A stretch of 64,000 nucleotides of DNA, from the NCBI GenBank assembly GCA_964504305.1, contig CAZDEB010000003.1, positions 1 through 64,000 of the forward strand, read 5' to 3'. Below, piece by piece: positions 33,926 to 43,803 of this stretch (the stretch's first letter is position 1; each line of letters starts with the position of its first letter). A program made the translations under genes and the position numbers. The notes under the pieces were generated by a model, which saw nothing but the letters and a program-made list of their open reading frames with translations, did not search any database and was not told where the DNA came from. The stretch comes from UBA11606 sp964504305. GTDB taxonomy: Bacteria > Actinomycetota > Acidimicrobiia > Acidimicrobiales > Aldehydirespiratoraceae.

Positions 33926-34495
33926 ATGACAAGTGTTAACCCGATTCCCGAAATCGACGGTGTGTTCGTTGTAGAACCCACGGTGCATTCAGACCAGCGA
34001 GGGATGTTTGTCGAGACTTATCGCCGATCGTGGTTCCCTACTCAGCGAGAAATGATTCAAGCCAATCGCGGTTTTCGGGTAGCCGACACAGTGGTTGGGT
34101 TGCACTACCACCTACACCAGAGCGATTACTGGTACGTGCCGAGCGGCACGATCCGGGTCGTGCTTCATGATCTGCGACAAGGGAGTCCCACCGACGCCAG
34201 TACGTGGTCGACCGACTTGGGCGCTCGGTCCGATGGGTCTCACTGTCACAACGGGCTCTATATTCCGCCGGGAGTCGCTCACGGATTCGCGGCGCTGACC
34301 GATTGCGCCCTCAGCTACCTGGTCGACGGCTATTACAACCCGGCCGACGAGTTGGGCGTTGCTTGGGACGACCCGGCAATCGGTGCCGACTGGGGACTCG
34401 AGTCGCCGGTCCTGTCTGAGCGCGACCGAGCGAACCCGCTACGTAGCGATTTGCCGGCGGACCGCCGGCCCCACTTCTCGCTGCGAGGACAATGA
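33926..34495 (+). CDS. rmlC: dTDP-4-dehydrorhamnose 3,5-epimerase
   Basis: A 189-residue cupin. Seen: QRGMFVETYRRSWF, VVGLHYHLHQSDYWYVPSGTIRVVLHDLR with the active-site His, and PPGVAHGFAALTD. Reaction: epimerises dTDP-4-keto-6-deoxyglucose. Its stop overlaps the rmlB ATG (ATGA). Confidence 0.88.
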   Translation: MTSVNPIPEIDGVFVVEPTVHSDQRGMFVETYRRSWFPTQREMIQANRGFRVADTVVGLHYHLHQSDYWYVPSGTIRVVLHDLRQGSPTDASTWSTDLGARSDGSHCHNGLYIPPGVAHGFAALTDCALSYLVDGYYNPADELGVAWDDPAIGADWGLESPVLSERDRANPLRSDLPADRRPHFSLRGQ

Positions 34496-35454
34496 GCATG
34501 AAGATTTTCGTAACCGGAGCCGCGGGCTTCATCGGCAGCAACTTCGTGCGGCGGGTGCTCGACACCTCCGACGATCAGGTGGTGATATTCGATGCGCTCA
34601 CCTACGCCGGACATCGCAGCACCATGGCGGACCTATTGGCCGATCCCCGCGTGCAGTTCGTCGAGGGCGACATCACCGATCGCGGTGCGGTTGGTGCTGC
34701 TATGGCCGGCTGCGACTCGGTGGCCCACTTTGCGGCCGAGTCTCACGTCGACCGTTCCATTGTTGGTCCCGATCAATTCGTTCGGACCAATTGCGACGGT
34801 ACCAACATTGTCTGCGACGAAGCTCGGCGGCACGAGGTCGATCGGTTCCTTCACATTTCGACCGACGAAGTTTATGGGTCGGTCGAAGCGGGGTCGTCGC
34901 TCGAAACCGACCCGCTCGATCCGCGGTCGCCGTACTCGGCTTCCAAAGCGGGTTCTGATCTGATCGCTCGGAGCTACTTCGTGACCTACGGTTTGCCGGT
35001 AGTGATAACCCGATCTTCAAACAATTTTGGGCCGTACCAGCACCCCGAAAAGATGATCCCATTGTTCACCACAACCTTGTTGGCGGGCGGGCAGGTGCCG
35101 CTGTACGGCGACGGCCTCAACATCCGAGATTGGTGCCCGGTCGATGACAACTGCGCCGGGGTCGATCTGGTTCTGCGTTCCGGCGTTCCCGGAGAGATCT
35201 ACAACATTGGCGCGGGTTACGAACTCCCCAACGTCGAACTCACCCATTTGTTGCTCGAACTCTGTGGCCGCGACGAATCGGCTATCAAGATGGTGGACGA
35301 CCGTCTCGGACACGATCGCCGCTACTCGGTCGACACTTCCAAAGTCCGCCATCTCGGGTGGTCTGGCCCGAAACCGTTTCGAGATGCGCTCGAATCCACC
35401 GTCGACTGGTATCGCAGCAACGACCAGTGGTGGCGGCCGCTCAGGGCCGACTAG
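34492..35454 (+). CDS. rmlB: dTDP-glucose 4,6-dehydratase
   Basis: A 320-residue extended short-chain dehydrogenase. GAAGFIGSNFV is the NAD-binding loop, HFAAESHVDRS and STDEVYGSVE are family signatures, and YSASKAGSD carries the catalytic Tyr-x3-Lys. It dehydrates dTDP-glucose to the 4-keto-6-deoxy sugar. Its TAG overlaps the GTG of rmlD (TAGTG). Confidence 0.93.
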   Translation: MSMKIFVTGAAGFIGSNFVRRVLDTSDDQVVIFDALTYAGHRSTMADLLADPRVQFVEGDITDRGAVGAAMAGCDSVAHFAAESHVDRSIVGPDQFVRTNCDGTNIVCDEARRHEVDRFLHISTDEVYGSVEAGSSLETDPLDPRSPYSASKAGSDLIARSYFVTYGLPVVITRSSNNFGPYQHPEKMIPLFTTTLLAGGQVPLYGDGLNIRDWCPVDDNCAGVDLVLRSGVPGEIYNIGAGYELPNVELTHLLLELCGRDESAIKMVDDRLGHDRRYSVDTSKVRHLGWSGPKPFRDALESTVDWYRSNDQWWRPLRAD

Positions 35455-36293
35455 TGAAGGTTCTTGTGACGGGAGCGGTCGGTCAGCTTGGGGTCGCGGT
35501 GTGCGAAGAACTCCAGCGCCGAGGCATCGACACGGTCGCCGCGGCTCGTACCGACCTCGATATTTCGAACCGCACGAAAGTGGCCGAGGTGGTCCGAGAC
35601 TCGCGGGTCGACTGCATCGTCAACGCCGCGGCCATGACCGATGTCGACCGCTGCGAGGTTGACGAGCAAACCGCGTTCGCGATCAATGCCCACGGTGTCG
35701 CGCATCTGGCCGAAGCGGCGGCCGACACCGGAGCCCACCTCCTCACAGTTTCCACCGACTACGTGTTCGACGGAACCAAGATCGGGCCCTACGTCGAAAG
35801 CGACGATGCCGATCCCCGGTCGGCCTATGGCCGCTCAAAGCTGGCTGGCGAAGTCGCCGCCGGGCCCCAATCGACCGTCGTTCGAACCTCGTGGCTCAGC
35901 GGCGCGGCCGGCGCAAACATCGTGGCCACAATCCGCCGACTCCTCGCCGCTGGTACCGAGTTGTCGTTTGTTACCGATCAGGTCGGGTGTCCCACCTTCA
36001 CCGCCGACTTGACCCCCGCCTTGGTTGACCTGGCCCTCGACCGGTGGGCAGGCATTGTTCATGTGACCAATCGGGGCGCCGTCAGCTGGTACGAATTCGC
36101 ATCCGAAGTAGCTCGTCAACTGGGCGCTGATCCGGGTCGGGTCCGGCCGATTCGCACGTCCGAACTGATCCCGCCGCGACCCGCCGAACGGCCCGCCAAT
36201 TCGGTGTTGTGCAACGCTCGGTTCGACGGGGCCGGATATCGGCCTCTACGGGACTACCAAGAACCGCTCAAGGAGTTGCTGGCGGCCGGTTAG
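35454..36293 (+). CDS. rmlD: dTDP-4-dehydrorhamnose reductase
   Basis: A 279-residue NAD(P)H-dependent reductase that finishes dTDP-L-rhamnose. VLVTGAVGQLGVAV binds the cofactor, VNAAAMTDVDRCE and STDYVFDG are typical, and YGRSKLAGE holds the catalytic Tyr and Lys. GTG 35454 overlaps the rmlB stop. Its last 26 bases overlap the convergent amidase-SLH gene. Confidence 0.93.
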   Translation: MKVLVTGAVGQLGVAVCEELQRRGIDTVAAARTDLDISNRTKVAEVVRDSRVDCIVNAAAMTDVDRCEVDEQTAFAINAHGVAHLAEAAADTGAHLLTVSTDYVFDGTKIGPYVESDDADPRSAYGRSKLAGEVAAGPQSTVVRTSWLSGAAGANIVATIRRLLAAGTELSFVTDQVGCPTFTADLTPALVDLALDRWAGIVHVTNRGAVSWYEFASEVARQLGADPGRVRPIRTSELIPPRPAERPANSVLCNARFDGAGYRPLRDYQEPLKELLAAG

Positions 36294-38211
36294 CCCCCAT
36301 TATCGGTGCGTCGACAGTGGTCCAGGCGGCTGGGGTGTTGATGAGCCGGTGCAGGAATGTGGCCATCTCGCCGCGGGTGACGGTGGCGTCGGGGGCAAAG
36401 GTGGTAGCCGACGAACCGTGAGTTATCGCCAGGTCATACAGCCATCGCACCGGCTCTTCGTAGTACGTTCCGGCCGCCACGTCGGTAAACGGGTTTGTGG
36501 CCGAGTCGGCCGGACTTCCACACATGCGCCACAAGAAAGTTGCCATTTGGCCGCGGGTTATGAAGGAGTCGGGGGAGAACTCTGTGGGGCTCGTGCCATG
36601 GGTGATGCCGGTCTCGGCCAGCCAATCGATTGCGTCGGTGTGCCACTTGTTGCGGGGCACATCATCAAAGTTGGCCGGAGAACTCGCCTGTTTGGAACCC
36701 ATATAGCGATGCAAGAAAACCGCCATCTGGGCTCGGGTCATTTCGTCCATTGGTTCGAACAGCCCCGGCTGCGTGCCGGTCGTGATTTCGTGTTCGCGCA
36801 GGAAATACACGCCGTCGGCAAAGAAACGCTGAGGTTCGACATCGATGAACGTGGCAAACATTCGCAGATCCATCAAGGTGGCGGTGCGGCCATCGGCGGT
36901 GCGAGCCGTCACGACTATCGACCGCGTGTCGAGCGTGATCGGAACTTCGCGTGCGAAGGCGTGGGCGGCCCCCGCCGCGGGATAGGCCTGAGCGATCGCG
37001 TCGACGGTGGTGTTGGCCTGAATAGTTTCGAAGAGCACGCCGTCGACAGTGATATCGACGTCGACCGGTGCGGTGGGCGTGAGCCGGTCGATGGCCCAGC
37101 CGTCGACCGTTACCGACGTGGGCGAGTAAGTAGGTTCGAGAAATCCGAACACCGTGACCAAATCGGCTGCGGCCAAACGAACCTCGTCGAGACGGTTGTA
37201 GACGCCCAAGCCCGGACAGGTTGTGTTTTGGTTATCGCGGTGGCCACTGATGGTGCGAAGGGTGACCATTTCGCCGGGATCGGCGTAGTCGCCTCCGGCT
37301 GATCGCACGGTGGTAGAGCCCATCGGGTCGATGCCGTGGAGGCTGAATTTCCAGCCCAACAGCATGGCCAGCGAGTCGACAACCGCTTGGCCGGGATCGA
37401 GGGCTGTGAAGGTGCCCAAGATCGCCACGCCGACGCTTTCGGAGTTGAGTCCCGTCGTGTGGCCGCCCGTGACGGGGTCGGCGATGTCTCCGTAGCGGGC
37501 GTGCCAAATCCGTCCGAAACGGTCGATCACGAAGTTGTAGGCAATGTCGTCCCAACCACGAGTGAACATGTGGTAGCGCTGAATGCCCCGTAAGAGTTCG
37601 GGGACCTCGTCCTCGGTGTAGTCGTTGACGTTCACGGTGTGATGCACGATCCCGTGACGCAGGCCAACGTCGGAGCGACATCCCAGCCCGTCGACCGACG
37701 AACGCAGCGTGCAGTCGACGGTGTCGCGGCGGATGCGGGTGGTCCAGTTGGTGCGGTCGAGAATGACCAGGCCGGGGATGGGTTCGCTAGTGGTGAGCAG
37801 AGAGGACGCCACGGCCGCCGAAGTTCCCTCGGGGTCGCCCAGCCGGTGGACCCGCAGGTCGTGAGCGGCGCTGGGCTCGGTGACGATGTCGTACTCGGTT
37901 GCGCCGGGGACCAGAACGGGGGGACTGTATTCGCGGCCGCTTGGATCGACCGGACCGTGGCCATGGTCGGCACGCACCGCGATCGGCTGGGTCCACACCC
38001 CATCGATCTTGGCCCGAACGGTGGCTACGACTTCGTGGGCGGCGCCGCTCCAACTGAGCGCCACGCCGGTGATCGACGAGTCGCCCACGATCTGGCTGCG
38101 GCCAACGGAGAGAAAATCTCCGGCGAGCGCGGCGCGGCCGAACGACGGGATTGCCAGCAGGGCTGGGCTTAGCGCCGCGGCACGAAGAACCGTGCGACGG
38201 TCGAGCGTCAC
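36268..38211 (-). CDS. Tat-exported N-acetylmuramoyl-L-alanine amidase with three SLH domains
   Basis: A 647-residue cell-wall enzyme. RRTVLRAAALSPALLAI is a twin-arginine signal. A PGRP/amidase-2 domain follows (about 170-340) with zinc ligands in VHHTVN, SGHRDNQ and TTCPG, and YNFVIDRFGRIWHARYG in between. A beta-rich linker and three C-terminal SLH repeats (TRAQMAVFLHR, TRGQMATFLWR, TRGEMATFLHR) would anchor it to the wall polymer. The GTG at 38211 overlaps the stop of the upstream SpoIID-SLH gene (GTGA), so both come from one transcript. Confidence 0.88.
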   Translation of the reverse strand: MTLDRRTVLRAAALSPALLAIPSFGRAALAGDFLSVGRSQIVGDSSITGVALSWSGAAHEVVATVRAKIDGVWTQPIAVRADHGHGPVDPSGREYSPPVLVPGATEYDIVTEPSAAHDLRVHRLGDPEGTSAAVASSLLTTSEPIPGLVILDRTNWTTRIRRDTVDCTLRSSVDGLGCRSDVGLRHGIVHHTVNVNDYTEDEVPELLRGIQRYHMFTRGWDDIAYNFVIDRFGRIWHARYGDIADPVTGGHTTGLNSESVGVAILGTFTALDPGQAVVDSLAMLLGWKFSLHGIDPMGSTTVRSAGGDYADPGEMVTLRTISGHRDNQNTTCPGLGVYNRLDEVRLAAADLVTVFGFLEPTYSPTSVTVDGWAIDRLTPTAPVDVDITVDGVLFETIQANTTVDAIAQAYPAAGAAHAFAREVPITLDTRSIVVTARTADGRTATLMDLRMFATFIDVEPQRFFADGVYFLREHEITTGTQPGLFEPMDEMTRAQMAVFLHRYMGSKQASSPANFDDVPRNKWHTDAIDWLAETGITHGTSPTEFSPDSFITRGQMATFLWRMCGSPADSATNPFTDVAAGTYYEEPVRWLYDLAITHGSSATTFAPDATVTRGEMATFLHRLINTPAAWTTVDAPIMGANRPPATP

Positions 38212-40190
38212 GGACGCATCCCGGTAGGCAATGTGACAGAGGGATCGAAGGCATCCGGTGTGCCGGCGAGACGCCACAAGAACGTGGCGACCTGGCCTCG
38301 GGTCACGGGATCCTCGGGCCCGAACGACGTGGCACTGAGCCCGGTCGTGATTTTCCACTCGACCATCCAGGCAATCGCGTCGGTGTAGTAGGTGTTGGGG
38401 ACCAGGTCGGTGAAGTTGTCGTTGGGCGGCGCGGCCGGTTCGCCCGCGTAACGCCACAAGAAGGTGGCCAGCTGACCTCGGGTCAGGGTTGCTTCGGGGG
38501 AGAAGAGGTTGAGCTGCGTGCCGGTCGTGATCTTCTGGTCGGCCATCCAGGCAACGGGTTGTTCGAAAAGCGATCCGGGGGCAATGTCGTCGAAGGGCGT
38601 CGGTACCGGCCCGGCGGGACGATCGGCAAATCGCCAGACGAACGCCGCCATTTGGGCACGGGTAATGGGCACGTCAGGGCCGAATAGTCCCGGAGCGATG
38701 CCGTTGGTGATCGATTGGCCGGCCATCCAGATGATCGGCTCGAAGTACACGCCGGGGGCGACGTCGGTGAACGAGATGACCGAGAACTTGGTCGACCGCA
38801 GTTCGCAGTCGAGGGCGACCGGTTCGGTGAGAGGACAATTGGCGGCGCCGGCATTGATGGCGTTGAAGAGCTTGGCCCCGCTGATCACCGGCTTACCGGA
38901 TGTTTTGTACCCGCCCTCGGTGCCGTTGGTGCCGATGATGTCGACCGTGGCGTTACGGACCCGGCCCGACGGTGGAAGATCGTAAATTTTGATTTCGGTG
39001 ATCGTGCCCACGTCGGTGGCGAAGCCCGCGGCCGCGAACCAAGTTGCGAGTTGCGAAGCGGTGTATTGGCGCTCCCACCGCCAAAATGTGTTCTGAGGCT
39101 TGCCCGTGGCATCTGGTGCCGGATCGTACGGGTCGGGCTTGGCGATGTGGAATGGTTCGGGGGTTATCCAGCGATCTTCGGAGGCCGCGGTGTAGCCGCC
39201 GTTGGATGAGCTGTAGAAGGTTCGCACGATCTCGTTGGCGTACACGACGGCCAGTCCATCGGTGGCATCGACCATCAAATTCTGATTGTCGGACTCCTTG
39301 CTCGTGCCGGCATAGACCTGATCCGAGGTCGAGTTGTAGACATCGAAAGAACAACATCCCGATGCTCGGCGACCTGCACCTCGAGCCGACGCGTAACTGC
39401 GGGCGGCAATAACCTGAGCCTTTACGGCTTCGTCGTGCCATGTGGAGGGGACCTCGGCTAGTCCTTTGAGGTAGTCCTGCATTGGCGTGTTGATCAACAC
39501 GACGAGCAGACCTGTTGACCCGAAACGGTCGGGTTCCAGGCGCAGATCGCCCGCTCGATGGGTGTCGTGAGCGCCATAGGTCGAGTCCGAGATCCGGATT
39601 GTGTCGCCGGCCCGACGCAGGAGAGTTACCCGCTGACCTTGGCAGATAGCGGTGAGGCAGACGTCGACGCCGTCGGCCACGACCGACCAGCCGTATACGT
39701 CTTCGGCTTCGGTTGCCCCGCTGGATATCTTGGCCCCGAGGGTGACGGTCACCGACGCACCAATGTCGGCGTAGACGGTGCCGTCGATGTCGAGCGACAG
39801 CAGCCCGTCGTCGACGTTCTCGACGACGTTGGCAGTCGCCGGATCGTCGATGGTGAGCGGATCATCGGCCACCGCCGTAGCGGTGGTTGGCCGGGTCTTG
39901 CCAGCATTGGGCGACAACCGAATCCGCAAGTCGTTGATCAGATCGATGCCGCGACGGTCCTCAACAGTGGTGCCGTCGTAGTAATAGGTGAGGATCTGCT
40001 CGGCGGTGTGGCCGGCATCGGCTCGGCCGAGCGCTCCGTATTGGCTCATCCCGACACCGTGACCCCATCCTCCGCCAACAAAGGTGAAGATCTGATCGCC
40101 GGGCGCGGCGATCGCGGGCGCCGGCACGGCGACCGTGGAAGTGGCGACGAGGGCAATAGCTATCAAACGGGTGAATCGGCGTTGGAACAT
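38208..40190 (-). CDS. SpoIID/LytB-domain protein with three SLH domains
   Basis: A 660-residue secreted protein. The signal peptide ends near APAIAA|PG, and FVGGGWGHGVGMSQYGA directly after it is the SpoIID signature. VPSTWHDEAVKAQVIAARSYA and TDQVYAG are also SpoIID features, suggesting peptidoglycan glycan-strand cleavage or binding. Three SLH repeats lie at the C-terminus (about 480-655). I start at ATG 40190, since the preceding residues are not signal-peptide-like. First gene of a pair with the amidase-SLH protein. Confidence 0.87.
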   Translation of the reverse strand: MFQRRFTRLIAIALVATSTVAVPAPAIAAPGDQIFTFVGGGWGHGVGMSQYGALGRADAGHTAEQILTYYYDGTTVEDRRGIDLINDLRIRLSPNAGKTRPTTATAVADDPLTIDDPATANVVENVDDGLLSLDIDGTVYADIGASVTVTLGAKISSGATEAEDVYGWSVVADGVDVCLTAICQGQRVTLLRRAGDTIRISDSTYGAHDTHRAGDLRLEPDRFGSTGLLVVLINTPMQDYLKGLAEVPSTWHDEAVKAQVIAARSYASARGAGRRASGCCSFDVYNSTSDQVYAGTSKESDNQNLMVDATDGLAVVYANEIVRTFYSSSNGGYTAASEDRWITPEPFHIAKPDPYDPAPDATGKPQNTFWRWERQYTASQLATWFAAAGFATDVGTITEIKIYDLPPSGRVRNATVDIIGTNGTEGGYKTSGKPVISGAKLFNAINAGAANCPLTEPVALDCELRSTKFSVISFTDVAPGVYFEPIIWMAGQSITNGIAPGLFGPDVPITRAQMAAFVWRFADRPAGPVPTPFDDIAPGSLFEQPVAWMADQKITTGTQLNLFSPEATLTRGQLATFLWRYAGEPAAPPNDNFTDLVPNTYYTDAIAWMVEWKITTGLSATSFGPEDPVTRGQVATFLWRLAGTPDAFDPSVTLPTGMRP

Positions 40191-40309
40191 CCCGGTTCTC
40201 CATCGGCGGCCGCCCGCAACAGATCCGTAATTTCTAGTCGATCGACGGCCAAAAACCACGGCAACCACCCTAGGCGCTCGGTTGGCCGAACGTCGACATT
40301 TCGGGCGAG

Positions 40310-41569
40310 TTAGATGCGCGTGACATTGGTGCCGCTCAGCACCCCGCGTGTGTCGAGAATCGTTGCGGCTTTGTCGAGCAGAAGATTGTCGCGGAACACA
40401 TCGTGGGCGGTCAGAAGGATCACCAGGTCAGCGTCGAGGACCGCCTGTTCGAGGTTGCTCACCGCAGTCAGCGAAACGCCGTCGACCTCGAAGTCGTCTA
40501 CGAAGGGATCGTAGTAGCTGACTTCGGCTCCCATGTTCTGGAGTTTCGAGGCCACCGGTCGTGCCGGGGTCTCGCGGTCGTCGCTGATGTTGGCCTTGTA
40601 GGTGACACCCAGGAGCAGGATGTTCGAACCGTTGACCGATCGGCAGGCCTCGTTGAGAAGTTCTTGAGCTCGGAACCCGACATAGGAGGGTCGACGTCCG
40701 GTGATCTCCTGCGCCAGTTCGACAAATCGAAACTGATAACCCAGCGACCGCACGGCATAGCCGAGGTAGTTGGGGTCGATTGGTATGCAATGACCGCCGA
40801 CTCCGGGACCAGGGTAGAAGGCTTGGAATCCGAACGGCTTGGTCTTGGCCGCCTCGATCGACGCCCAAAGGTCGATGCCCAGATCGTGGCAGAACACCGA
40901 CATTTCGTTCATCAAGGCGATGTTGACGTGCCGGTAAGTGTTCTCGAGCAGTTTGGACATCTCGGCCTCGCGGGTTCCCGACGTTGGCACGACGGTGTCG
41001 ACCATTCGGCCGTACAACTCCGCGGCGCGATCGGTCGAGTCCGAATCGATACCGCCGACAACTTTTGGAGTATTACGGATGCCGAATGTGGGGTTGCCGG
41101 GGTCGATTCGTTCTGGGGAGAACGCCAGCGGGAACTCTTTGCCGGCCACAAGCCCACTTGCTGCTTCGAGCAGGGGACGCACTACGTCTTCGGTGGTGCC
41201 GGGGTAGGTCGTGGACTCGAGAACGACCAGTGTGTCGCGCCTGATTTGTTGTCCGACGGTGGTTGCGGCCGCGGTGACCGCGCCGAGGTCGGGGACGCCA
41301 TCGTCACGAAGTGGGGTGGGCACACAGATCACAACGGCGTCGGTGGCGGCGATGCACGACGGGTCGGAGGTGGCTCGAAACCCTCGGGCCAACATGGCGG
41401 CGATGTCGCCATTGTCGAGGTCGTCGACGTGAGACCGCCCGGCGGTGAGACCATCGACGATCGTGGCGCTGATGTCGAAGCCAACAACGTTGACGCCGCT
41501 GGCCACCGCCTCTTGGGCAAGGGGCAGCCCGACATAGCCGAGCCCAATAATTACCAAGTCCGAACGCAT
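40310..41569 (-). CDS. UDP-sugar 6-dehydrogenase (UDP-ManNAc/GlcNAc type)
   Basis: A 419-residue nucleotide-sugar dehydrogenase that oxidises C6 to a uronic acid. GLGYVGLPLAQEA binds NAD. STTYPGTTEDVV is in the linker, and the catalytic Cys is in GPGVGGHCIPIDP. The middle NTYRHVNIALMNEM and LLGVTYKANISDDRETP favour the UDP-N-acetylmannosaminuronate type over UDP-glucose dehydrogenase. Substrate not proven. Confidence 0.88.
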   Translation of the reverse strand: MRSDLVIIGLGYVGLPLAQEAVASGVNVVGFDISATIVDGLTAGRSHVDDLDNGDIAAMLARGFRATSDPSCIAATDAVVICVPTPLRDDGVPDLGAVTAAATTVGQQIRRDTLVVLESTTYPGTTEDVVRPLLEAASGLVAGKEFPLAFSPERIDPGNPTFGIRNTPKVVGGIDSDSTDRAAELYGRMVDTVVPTSGTREAEMSKLLENTYRHVNIALMNEMSVFCHDLGIDLWASIEAAKTKPFGFQAFYPGPGVGGHCIPIDPNYLGYAVRSLGYQFRFVELAQEITGRRPSYVGFRAQELLNEACRSVNGSNILLLGVTYKANISDDRETPARPVASKLQNMGAEVSYYDPFVDDFEVDGVSLTAVSNLEQAVLDADLVILLTAHDVFRDNLLLDKAATILDTRGVLSGTNVTRI

Positions 41570-41605
41570 AGTTCAGATATCGGCACGGAGCGTGCGATTC
41601 TGAGC

Positions 41606-42340
41606 CTACGAACGGAGGTGCTGGCCCGGCCGGCGGCGAGTTTCGATCCCGTACTTCACGATGCATTGCACCGCCGCGACGCCGTCGCGCCAATTGATTT
41701 TCTTGCCCTCGGCGTACGTGCGTCCTGAGTAGGAGATTCCAACCTCCCAGACCCGCCACCCACCGGCGGCGACCTTGGCGGTGATCTCGGGCTCGATCCC
41801 AAACCGCGACTCGACCAAGTCGAGCTGCTGGACAACGTCGCGTCGGAACGCCTTGTAACAGGTTTCCATGTCGGTCAGGTTCAGGTCGGTGAACATGTTC
41901 GACAGGAGGGTCAACAACCGGTTGCCGATCGAGTGCCAGAAGTACAACACCCGGCGGGGTCGCCCCGACTGAAACCGCGAACCAAACACGACATCGGCTC
42001 GACCATTGAGCAACGGTTCGAGCATCAGGTCGTAATCGACCGGGTCGTATTCGAGATCGGCATCCTGCACGATGACGAATTCGGCGCTTGCTTCGGAAAA
42101 TCCCCGACGGATGGCTGCGCCCTTACCCTGATTGCTGTCCTGAAGAAATACCAGGATGCGCGGGTCGGTCATGGCCGCGAGCAAGTCGCGGGTTTTGTCG
42201 GTCGATCCGTCGTCGACGACCAGCACCTCGGCGGTGTGGGGGCTGGCCAAGACCCGTTCGACAATTTCTTCGATGCTGGCGGCCTCGTTGTAGCACGGCA
42301 TGACCACGCTGAGGCTTGGCACGATAGAGGGATCTGTCAT
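41606..42340 (-). CDS. glycosyltransferase family 2 (DPM1/polyprenyl-phosphate type)
   Basis: A 244-residue GT-A enzyme. SVVMPCYNEAASI, VDDGSTDKTRD and QDADLEYDP contain the nucleotide- and metal-binding Asp residues. SRFQSGRPRRV and YSGRTYAEGKKINWRDG fit enzymes that charge polyprenyl phosphate with a sugar. No membrane helices, so it acts at the inner face of the membrane. Confidence 0.87.
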   Translation of the reverse strand: MTDPSIVPSLSVVMPCYNEAASIEEIVERVLASPHTAEVLVVDDGSTDKTRDLLAAMTDPRILVFLQDSNQGKGAAIRRGFSEASAEFVIVQDADLEYDPVDYDLMLEPLLNGRADVVFGSRFQSGRPRRVLYFWHSIGNRLLTLLSNMFTDLNLTDMETCYKAFRRDVVQQLDLVESRFGIEPEITAKVAAGGWRVWEVGISYSGRTYAEGKKINWRDGVAAVQCIVKYGIETRRRPGQHLRS

Positions 42341-42425
42341 CGGGCAGAGACGCTACCGCGAGGACTGGCTTCGCGGCCGCTTCTTCTCGCACTACCCTTG
42401 AGCCGCTGCCGGTCAGCGCCTTCTC

Positions 42426-43796
42426 ATGCGTACTCATCCCGTTCCGATTCCCGACCTTGACGAGCCAATACCTGGTTCGGTTTTGCCTCGGCTGCGTTCT
42501 TTCGGATTTCGGTTCTTGCATGTTGTCGACGCCGTCTCGCTGTTCGCTCTGATGCACGTCATCACGACGGCGCGATTCGGGCTCAACTGGCCCACGTATC
42601 CGTACTCGTACTATTTCGTGGGTTTCAGCCTCGCGACCGCAATTCACCTGTCGATCTACTACTTCGGTGGGATGTACGAGTACGAGCAGCGCCTCGGCCG
42701 CCCTCCGTGGCTGCCCAAGGCCACGTTCCTCACCGCAGTCGCAGTGCTGGTTGGGGCGTCTACGGCGTTCATCACCGGTCGCTACCTGATGCCGCGTGGC
42801 AACCTCGGCGCTCTTTTCGTGGCCGGTTCGCTTCTTGTCACCTTCAACCGCTGGTTCGCCCGGTCGGTTAGGTTCCGGCGGTTCGGTGCCCCGAAGATCT
42901 TGTTGGTGGGAACTCCCGACGACGCCGGTCTGGCCAAACGACATCTTGGCGAGTCGGGCCGCGGCGAAACCGTTGTCGGCCATGTTGTTTCGACCGATCG
43001 TCTCGTTGCCCAGATTGACGAGGTCGACGCGACCGATGTGTTGTTGGTCAGTGGCGGGTCGCTCGACGACATCTACCCTCATCCCCTTGATGTGCTCGAA
43101 CGGCGGCTGATCGGGGTGTACCGGCGCGTCGTGCCGGTCGACACCTTGCTGGGGTTGCAGCGCAGCCGCGAGATCGCCGGCATGCCCTTCGTTGCTCTGC
43201 GCACCCACGCCGTGCCGATGTATCGCCTGCGTCTCAAACGCATCATCGACCTCGCGTTTTTGATCGTGGCTTTCCCAATCATCATGGTGGTGTTCGGCGC
43301 TACCGCCCTCTACACGAGGATTCGAGTGGGGCCGGGCGTGATATTTCGTCAGGAACGAGTGGGACGTCGCGGCGAGCTCTTCACCCTCGTCAAGTTCCGC
43401 ACCATGGGACACGACGCCGAGTCGGCGACGGGCGCAACCCTTGCTGCTGATGGAGATCCCCGTGTGGTTCGCGGCATGAGCTGGATCCGGTCGTCTCGTC
43501 TCGACGAACTCCCGCAGCTGTGGAATGTCTGGCGCGGTGAGATGTCGATCGTTGGGCCCCGACCGGAACGCCCCGAGTTCGTCGATCAGTTCGAGGAGCT
43601 CCTGCCGGGTTACAACCGCCGCCACGACATGCCCCCGGGTATCACCGGTCTCGCTCAGATTCGTGGTCACTACCAGACCGACCCTGGCTACAAGCTCGGC
43701 CACGACCTCCAATACATCGTCAACTGGTCGCCCATACTCGACGTGATGATCATGGCCGAGACCGTGGTCGTGATGCTGCGGCGATCGGCCCGCTGA
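42426..43796 (+). CDS. initiating sugar-phosphate transferase (polyprenyl glycosylphosphotransferase)
   Basis: A 456-residue membrane enzyme that starts repeat-unit synthesis by moving a sugar phosphate to undecaprenyl phosphate. The N-terminal half has about four membrane segments and a CoA-binding-like domain (KILLVGTPDDAGLAK). The C-terminal catalytic domain has IIDLAFLIVAFPII, FRQERVGRRGELFTLVKFRTM, SRLDELPQLWNV and SIVGPRPERPEF, typical of the WbaP/WcaJ class. Confidence 0.92.
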   Translation: MRTHPVPIPDLDEPIPGSVLPRLRSFGFRFLHVVDAVSLFALMHVITTARFGLNWPTYPYSYYFVGFSLATAIHLSIYYFGGMYEYEQRLGRPPWLPKATFLTAVAVLVGASTAFITGRYLMPRGNLGALFVAGSLLVTFNRWFARSVRFRRFGAPKILLVGTPDDAGLAKRHLGESGRGETVVGHVVSTDRLVAQIDEVDATDVLLVSGGSLDDIYPHPLDVLERRLIGVYRRVVPVDTLLGLQRSREIAGMPFVALRTHAVPMYRLRLKRIIDLAFLIVAFPIIMVVFGATALYTRIRVGPGVIFRQERVGRRGELFTLVKFRTMGHDAESATGATLAADGDPRVVRGMSWIRSSRLDELPQLWNVWRGEMSIVGPRPERPEFVDQFEELLPGYNRRHDMPPGITGLAQIRGHYQTDPGYKLGHDLQYIVNWSPILDVMIMAETVVVMLRRSAR

Positions 43797-43803
43797 CTTT
43801 TCG

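Noticed and set aside
40403..41728. A 441-codon plus-strand frame
   Set aside because: Antisense to the UDP-sugar dehydrogenase, which has its full motif set.
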